DNA of 38,591 nucleotides from Candidatus Faecicola pullistercoris. Lineage in GTDB: Bacteria > Bacillota > Clostridia > Christensenellales > CAG-917. The position numbers were made by a program, and so were the translations under genes. The DNA lies in assembly GCA_018714105.1 (NCBI GenBank), contig DVNW01000012.1, forward strand, positions 1-38,591. Reading direction: 5' to 3'. Positions 34,923 to 38,591 of this stretch are shown one piece after another; positions within the stretch are counted from its first letter, which is position 1, and the number at the start of each line of letters is the position of its first letter. The notes beneath the pieces were generated by a model. It searched no databases and was not told where the DNA came from. It worked only from the letters and a program-made list of their open reading frames with translations.

Positions 34923-35423
34923 TTAATTACCGTGTTTTGCAAGAATGGCAGGAACGTCGTCAGGCGTGATTTTACCGTACACTTCCTGCCCCACCGTGGC
35001 GACGGGCGCAAGGCCGCAGCAACCTATGCACCTGGTTGCGACAAGAGAATATTTACCGTCGGCCGTACATTCGGACTGCGAAATGCCAAGCTCCTTTTCA
35101 AAGCGCGCAAGCACCTCGCCCGAGCCCTTGACGTAACAAGCCGTACCGAGACAGACGCCTATCGGATATTTCCCCGCCGGATTGAGGTTGAACTGAGCGT
35201 AAAAAGTAGCTATGCCGAAAACTTTTTCAAGCGGAACGTTAAGTTCTTCGGCTACGATTTTCTGCACCTCTATGGGCAGATAACCGTAAATTTCCTGCGC
35301 TTTCTGCATGGCGGGCATAAGCGGACCGTCAAGCGTCTTTATCGCTTCCAGTTCGGCACGCAGCGCAGCCTCCTGCTCGGGCGTGCCGTTAAAAGTAACC
35401 GTGGTCAGTTTTGTTTTGGGCAT
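34923..35423 (-). CDS. hydC: Hydrogenase subunit HydC (NuoE-like [2Fe-2S] protein)
   Basis: A 166-aa NuoE-like protein carrying one thioredoxin-fold [2Fe-2S] cluster with Cys91, Cys96, Cys132 and Cys136, the canonical C-x4-C-x35-C-x3-C spacing. The helix bundle before it (GPLMPAMQKAQEIYGYLPIEV) is typical. It links HydB to the rest of the trimeric hydrogenase. The start at 35423 has CAGGAGG upstream; an in-frame start 24 bp further up has none. First gene of hydCBA, the usual order. Confidence 0.95.
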   Translation of the reverse strand: MPKTKLTTVTFNGTPEQEAALRAELEAIKTLDGPLMPAMQKAQEIYGYLPIEVQKIVAEELNVPLEKVFGIATFYAQFNLNPAGKYPIGVCLGTACYVKGSGEVLARFEKELGISQSECTADGKYSLVATRCIGCCGLAPVATVGQEVYGKITPDDVPAILAKHGN

Positions 35424-35468
35424 AAATACCTCCTGTAAGATTGCCAAATTTTTAACAACCCATAAGAG

Positions 35469-35497
35469 ATTATATCATAAAAAAGAGGGCAAGTAAA
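35469..35497 (-). promoter_or_regulatory. Promoter of hydCBA (extended -10)
   Basis: TTTACT (35492-35497), 17 bp, TATAAT (35469-35474) on the minus strand, with TGA directly before the -10 box (extended -10), which can make up for the weak -35. Leader of about 40 nt. Confidence 0.7.
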
Positions 35498-35530
35498 GCG
35501 AATTAAAATAATAATTCTGTTTAAACTAAC

Positions 35531-35544
35531 AGTTAATATTAACT
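35531..35544. promoter_or_regulatory. 14-bp palindrome upstream of the hyd promoter
   Basis: AGTTAATATTAACT lies about 34 bp upstream of the hyd -35 box and 58 bp before the -35 of the divergent DUF975 gene. It resembles a Rex half-site pair (GTTAA/TTAAC), but with 2 instead of 4 bases between the halves, so Rex binding is doubtful. Confidence 0.35.
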
Positions 35545-35601
35545 TAATCTATATCGTGCGCGCAAGCGGGTGCAATACGCATTCGTCCCGTATTAAAAAC
35601 A

Positions 35602-35631
35602 TTGACTGCGTCGCATATATTGTGATATATT
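35602..35631 (+). promoter_or_regulatory. Promoter of the DUF975-type gene
   Basis: TTGACT (35602-35607), 18 bp, TATATT (35626-35631). The leader is very short, with AAGAGG six bases before the ATG at 35648. Confidence 0.65.
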
Positions 35632-35647
35632 GTTTAAGAGGTTAATT

Positions 35648-36394
35648 ATGCAAAACAAAATGATTTTTAATTTCGAAATTACCGCGCTCGCCCGCAAAAA
35701 AACAAAAGGCAACCTTATAAATCTGCTGTTGCTTTCGCTTATGGTACTCGTGCTTTCGAATCTTATAGCCCTGCCTTTCGGCGGCGTGGAAAGAATACAA
35801 ACTCTGACCGCGGGGCCGCGTGCGCTGTATTCCGTACTGTCCCTGATATGCAACCTGATTTTATTGCCCGCTTCAATAGGCGTACAGCACTATGCTCTAA
35901 GCGTTGCGCGCGACTCAAAACCCGAGGATTTTTTCGAGCCCGTAATAACAAATTACAGGGCCGGAACTTTTGTTAAAATCGTTAAAATCTATATTCTGCA
36001 AGCGGTTATCGTATTTCTGTTCACCCTGCTCCTGATAATTCCCGGCATAATCAAAGCCCTCGGCTACTCGCAGACGGCGTTTTTAATCAAAGACCGCCCC
36101 GAACTCGGCGCGTACGAAACGCTTAAAGAAAGCGAAAAGATTATGAAAGGCCACAGATGGCAGATATTCTGTCTGGGTATTTATTACGTATTTCTGAGCT
36201 GTTTGTCGGCCGTTTTGCTGTTTATACCTCTAATTTGGCTTGTTCCCCGCATGCAGGTGGCGTTTGGGGTATTTTACTGCGAGGCTCTTCGCGCCTATTG
36301 CAGCGAACCCGAGTCGCGGCAAGCTGACGCACTGCCCGGCGACGAAGCTACCCGTGAGCGACCCGGCCACGACGAGGACGGCAACGAATTCTGA
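35648..36394 (+). CDS. DUF975-family integral membrane protein
   Basis: A 248-aa polytopic membrane protein. The start at 35648 is set by AAGAGG; an in-frame TTG 18 bp upstream overlaps the promoter. Hydrophobic segments lie near residues 25-45, 65-85, 115-140 and 175-205. The pattern LLIIPGIIKALGYSQTAFLI followed by ETLKESEKIMKGHRWQIFCL is the hallmark of the DUF975 family: a loop after the third helix, then a conserved MKGH segment. The C-terminus is charged (Asp/Glu/Arg-rich). The family's function is unknown. It is a single gene with its own promoter and terminator, divergent from hydCBA. Confidence 0.88.
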   Translation: MQNKMIFNFEITALARKKTKGNLINLLLLSLMVLVLSNLIALPFGGVERIQTLTAGPRALYSVLSLICNLILLPASIGVQHYALSVARDSKPEDFFEPVITNYRAGTFVKIVKIYILQAVIVFLFTLLLIIPGIIKALGYSQTAFLIKDRPELGAYETLKESEKIMKGHRWQIFCLGIYYVFLSCLSAVLLFIPLIWLVPRMQVAFGVFYCEALRAYCSEPESRQADALPGDEATRERPGHDEDGNEF

Positions 36395-36404
36395 TTTACA
36401 TGTT

Positions 36405-36428
36405 AAAAGCGGCCCAAGCCGCTTTTTT
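36405..36428 (+). terminator. Terminator of the DUF975-type gene
   Basis: A 9-bp stem AAAAGCGGC (36405-36413) / GCCGCTTTT (36418-36426) with loop CCAA, running into T's, 10 bp past the stop codon. Confidence 0.9.
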
Positions 36429-36490
36429 ATTTAATACTAATTTAATAAACCGCATTTATAATTCCATATAGAAATATTTTGTTTAAAATG

Positions 36491-36519
36491 TTTACTTTTT
36501 TCGATAAATAGTTTACAAT
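36491..36519 (+). promoter_or_regulatory. Promoter of the PocR-AraC gene
   Basis: TTTACT (36491-36496), 17 bp, TACAAT (36514-36519). Leader of about 20 nt with AAAGGA before the ATG at 36545. Confidence 0.6.
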
Positions 36520-36544
36520 AATACGGAAAAAGGATTTTGACATT

Positions 36545-37420
36545 ATGGATAACGTACTCAATTTTAAAGAACTTATCGAAAAATGCGAGTTTGAAAAATT
36601 GCAGGAGCAACTCGCCGCCGCCACGAAAATTTCTATAATAACCGTAGATTATACCGGCACACCGGTAACCGCTCACAGCAGATGCAGCGATTTTTGCAAC
36701 GCGGTACGCAGCAATCCCGCTCTCCGCGCTTTATGCGAAAAGTGCGATTCACGCGGCGGATTGGAGGCGGCAAGGCTGCGCAGTCCGTACATATACCGCT
36801 GTCATATGGGACTTATAGATTTTGCCATACCCATAATTCAGAATAACTACTACGTAGGCGCCGTCATGTGCGGCCAGCTGCGTATGGACGGAGATTCCGC
36901 CCGCTCTTACGAGCGCGTCATTGCCGAGCGCAGCGACGAGGCCGGCGTGCCTTCGGGCGAATTTCTGTACAGCAAGCTGCCCTTTGTAACTCCCGAGGAT
37001 TTAAACTCCACCGTGGAAATGATATCCTACGTATGCAATTACCGTTTTTCCAACGTTCTCACTAGCGAGCGTAGCGGTCAGTCTTCACGCAAACTGACCA
37101 AAAGTCAGATGGTGCTTCAACCCGCCGTCGAATACATAGACGCCAATTTCACCAAGGAAATAAAACTCAAAGATATGGCCGACCTTTGCGAAATAAGCCC
37201 CAGCTATTTCAGCAAACTGTTCAAAAAAGTAACGGACGAAAATCTCGTGGGATATGTAAACAGGCTCAGAGTCGAACGCGCCAAAGATCTGTTACGGCAG
37301 ACAGGCAAAAGCGTAAACGCAGTAGCACTTGACGTGGGATTCGAGGATTGCGGTTACTTTATTAAAGTTTTTAAAAAAATTACAAATTTAACGCCCAGCG
37401 CCTACCGTTCGTCAAATTGA
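36545..37420 (+). CDS. PocR-type sensor/AraC-family transcriptional regulator
   Basis: 291 aa. Residues about 6-170 match the PocR ligand-binding domain: a DFCNAVRSNP segment, CEKCDSRGG, YRCHMGLIDFAIPI and a GAVMCGQLR stretch, with conserved cysteines. Residues about 195-290 are an AraC double helix-turn-helix: IKLKDMADLCEISPSYFSKLFKK, then the RAKDLLRQTGKSVNAVALDVGF segment and YFIKVFKKITNLTPSAYR. The PocR domain is proposed to bind small diols or similar molecules; PocR regulates propanediol and glycerol use in Lactobacillus and Salmonella. The next gene, 160 bp downstream on the same strand, is glycerol dehydrogenase, so this protein most likely controls it. Intracellular. Confidence 0.92.
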   Translation: MDNVLNFKELIEKCEFEKLQEQLAAATKISIITVDYTGTPVTAHSRCSDFCNAVRSNPALRALCEKCDSRGGLEAARLRSPYIYRCHMGLIDFAIPIIQNNYYVGAVMCGQLRMDGDSARSYERVIAERSDEAGVPSGEFLYSKLPFVTPEDLNSTVEMISYVCNYRFSNVLTSERSGQSSRKLTKSQMVLQPAVEYIDANFTKEIKLKDMADLCEISPSYFSKLFKKVTDENLVGYVNRLRVERAKDLLRQTGKSVNAVALDVGFEDCGYFIKVFKKITNLTPSAYRSSN

Positions 37421-37487
37421 TGGTAGTTTTTTACTCGTTTATGGGGTTTTTGCGCCAAATAATCCCATATATTTGCATTTTTACACC

Positions 37488-37518
37488 TTGAAAAACAATA
37501 TTATATGTTATATAATAT
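37488..37518 (+). promoter_or_regulatory. Promoter of gldA with overlapping dyad
   Basis: TTGAAA (37488-37493), 17 bp, TATAAT (37511-37516). A perfect inverted repeat with 9-bp arms (37498-37506 and 37510-37518) and a 3-bp centre covers the spacer and -10 box; it may be an operator or just AT-rich symmetry. A small hairpin GTTCCG/CGGGAC (37525-37541) lies in the leader. Confidence 0.7.
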
Positions 37519-37580
37519 ATGTATAGTTCCGTATTTCGGGACGCAAATTTCAAGCAATTCAATGTATAAGGAGATTTTTT

Positions 37581-38591
37581 ATGAGAAAAGCTTTTATCTG
37601 CCCCACCAAATACGTTCAGGGCGAAAACGAACTTCTTAATTTAGGTTACTTCATCAGCTCTTACGGCAAATCCGCTCTGCTTATAGCGCACAAGGACGAC
37701 GCCGAAAGGGTTAAGGCAAAACTCGACGCCACTCAAAAAAAATTCGGCGTTACAATCGTAGCCAGTCCTTTCAAAGGCGAATGTTCAAGAGGCGAAATAA
37801 AGAGATTACAGCAGGTCGGCAAAGATAATAAATGCGATTGCATTATAGGTCTCGGAGGCGGCAAGGCAATCGATACCGCCAAATGCGTTGCCGAAGGCGA
37901 AACTCCCCTCATCATAGTTCCCACGATAGCCGCAACCGACGCGCCCACTTCGCACTCCGCCGTAGTTTATACCGACGACGGCGCTTTCGACGACTACTTC
38001 TATTTCAAGAGAAGCCCCAGCGTGGTTCTTATCGATACCACGGTAATAGCAAACGCTCCCACCCGCTTCCTCGTATCCGGTATGGGCGACGCTCTGTCCA
38101 CCTATTTCGAAACCAGGGCCACCAACGCTTCTTTCAGCAACGTAAACGCGGGCCTTCCCTGCGGTGCCAGAGACGCTTCTCAGCCCAACGGCCTCAAACC
38201 CGGCCTCTGCCCCACCGCGAAAGGCACTATGGCGGCCATGGCGCTTGCCGAACTGTGCTATCAGACTCTGCTTGCCGACGGCGCGAAGGCAAAAGCGGCA
38301 TGCGACTGCAACAAGGTTACTCCCGCGCTTGAAAACATTATCGAAACCAATATTCTTCTGTCCGGTCTGGGCTTCGAGTCCGGCGGTCTTGCCGCGGCTC
38401 ACGCCATTCACGACGGTCTTACCGTTCTGCCCGGCACGCATCACAGCTTCCACGGCGAAAAGGTTGCCTTCGGCACGATCTGCCAGTTGGTTCTCGAAAA
38501 CGCTCCCAGCGAAGAGCTTTACGAAGTTATCGATTTCTGCCTCGAAGTGGGCCTGCCCGTATGCCTTAAAGATATCGGCGTAGATTCCATT
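37581..38591 (+). CDS. gldA: Glycerol dehydrogenase, iron-containing alcohol dehydrogenase family (3' end outside window)
   Basis: The enzyme oxidises glycerol to dihydroxyacetone with NAD+, or works in reverse on diols and ketones. The first 337 residues are present, out of a family length of about 365-385. Motifs: the NAD-binding GLGGGKAIDTAK, PTIAATDAPTS, then the metal ligands Asp170 (GMGDALSTYFE), His274 (AAHAIHDG) and His291 (FHGEKVAFG). The region between Asp170 and His274 is about 20 residues longer than in E. coli GldA, with an extra Gly/Pro/Cys-rich stretch (about 185-205). AAGGAG precedes the ATG. It follows a PocR-type regulator that probably controls it. Confidence 0.95.
   Translation, partial: MRKAFICPTKYVQGENELLNLGYFISSYGKSALLIAHKDDAERVKAKLDATQKKFGVTIVASPFKGECSRGEIKRLQQVGKDNKCDCIIGLGGGKAIDTAKCVAEGETPLIIVPTIAATDAPTSHSAVVYTDDGAFDDYFYFKRSPSVVLIDTTVIANAPTRFLVSGMGDALSTYFETRATNASFSNVNAGLPCGARDASQPNGLKPGLCPTAKGTMAAMALAELCYQTLLADGAKAKAACDCNKVTPALENIIETNILLSGLGFESGGLAAAHAIHDGLTVLPGTHHSFHGEKVAFGTICQLVLENAPSEELYEVIDFCLEVGLPVCLKDIGVDSI

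Noticed and set aside
35531..35544. Calling the palindrome a Rex site
   Set aside because: The spacing between GTTAA and TTAAC is 2 bp, not the 4 bp of the Rex consensus.

Overview
The window looks like chromosomal DNA of a low- to mid-GC, anaerobic, fermentative member of the Clostridia, probably gut-associated and uncultured. The evidence is a germination protease (gpr) divergent from rpsT, a trimeric NADH/ferredoxin-type [FeFe] hydrogenase (hydCBA), a Clostridia-style feo operon with a Cys-rich membrane protein, near-consensus sigma-A promoters, and AGGAGG-type ribosome binding sites. No taxon below class can be fixed from the window alone.

Layout. Positions 1-16,690 (minus strand) hold two giant surface proteins. 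A 3,103-aa protein comes first in transcription order, followed by a protein of more than 2,423 aa whose 3' end lies off the left edge. Both have an N-terminal signal, many MBG/YDG-type repeats, a C-terminal membrane helix and no LPXTG motif. The second has a long cytoplasmic tail ending in 51-bp Pro/Ala repeats that run into the window edge. A strong promoter precedes the pair, and each start is preceded by a small hairpin touching the Shine-Dalgarno. Positions 16,913-19,311 (minus) hold malQ and a DegV-family protein. At 19,496 (plus) is an orphan prepilin-like gene behind a perfect consensus promoter. Positions 20,134-23,388 (minus) carry an EF-G-like GTPase and gpr, with rpsT on the plus strand at 23,494. 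Positions 23,909-27,365 contain a divergent pair: an unusual protein with an RNA-polymerase alpha-CTD-like domain, a Gln-rich linker and WG repeats, and an 827-aa secreted beta-propeller/SH3-like protein with a C-terminal membrane anchor.

Positions 27,457-30,728 (minus) are a compact iron operon: a small DtxR-like regulator, two feoA genes, feoB and a FeoB-associated Cys-rich membrane protein. It is read from a promoter with a perfect 16-bp palindrome next to the -35 box. A tRNA-Pro(GGG) follows at 31,089-31,165, then hydCBA at 31,288-35,423 (minus). On the plus strand at the right end are a DUF975-type membrane protein, a PocR-AraC regulator and a glycerol dehydrogenase (gldA) cut by the window edge.

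Together the genes describe a fermenter that takes up Fe(II) (feo), builds Fe-S-rich hydrogenase complexes to balance NADH and ferredoxin, uses alpha-glucans (malQ) and probably glycerol or diols (PocR/GldA), and displays very large membrane-anchored surface proteins. No single new multi-gene system stands out. The most unusual items are the alpha-CTD/WG fusion, the DtxR-like regulator whose canonical metal ligands appear to be missing, and the giant surface pair with its Pro/Ala cytoplasmic tail.
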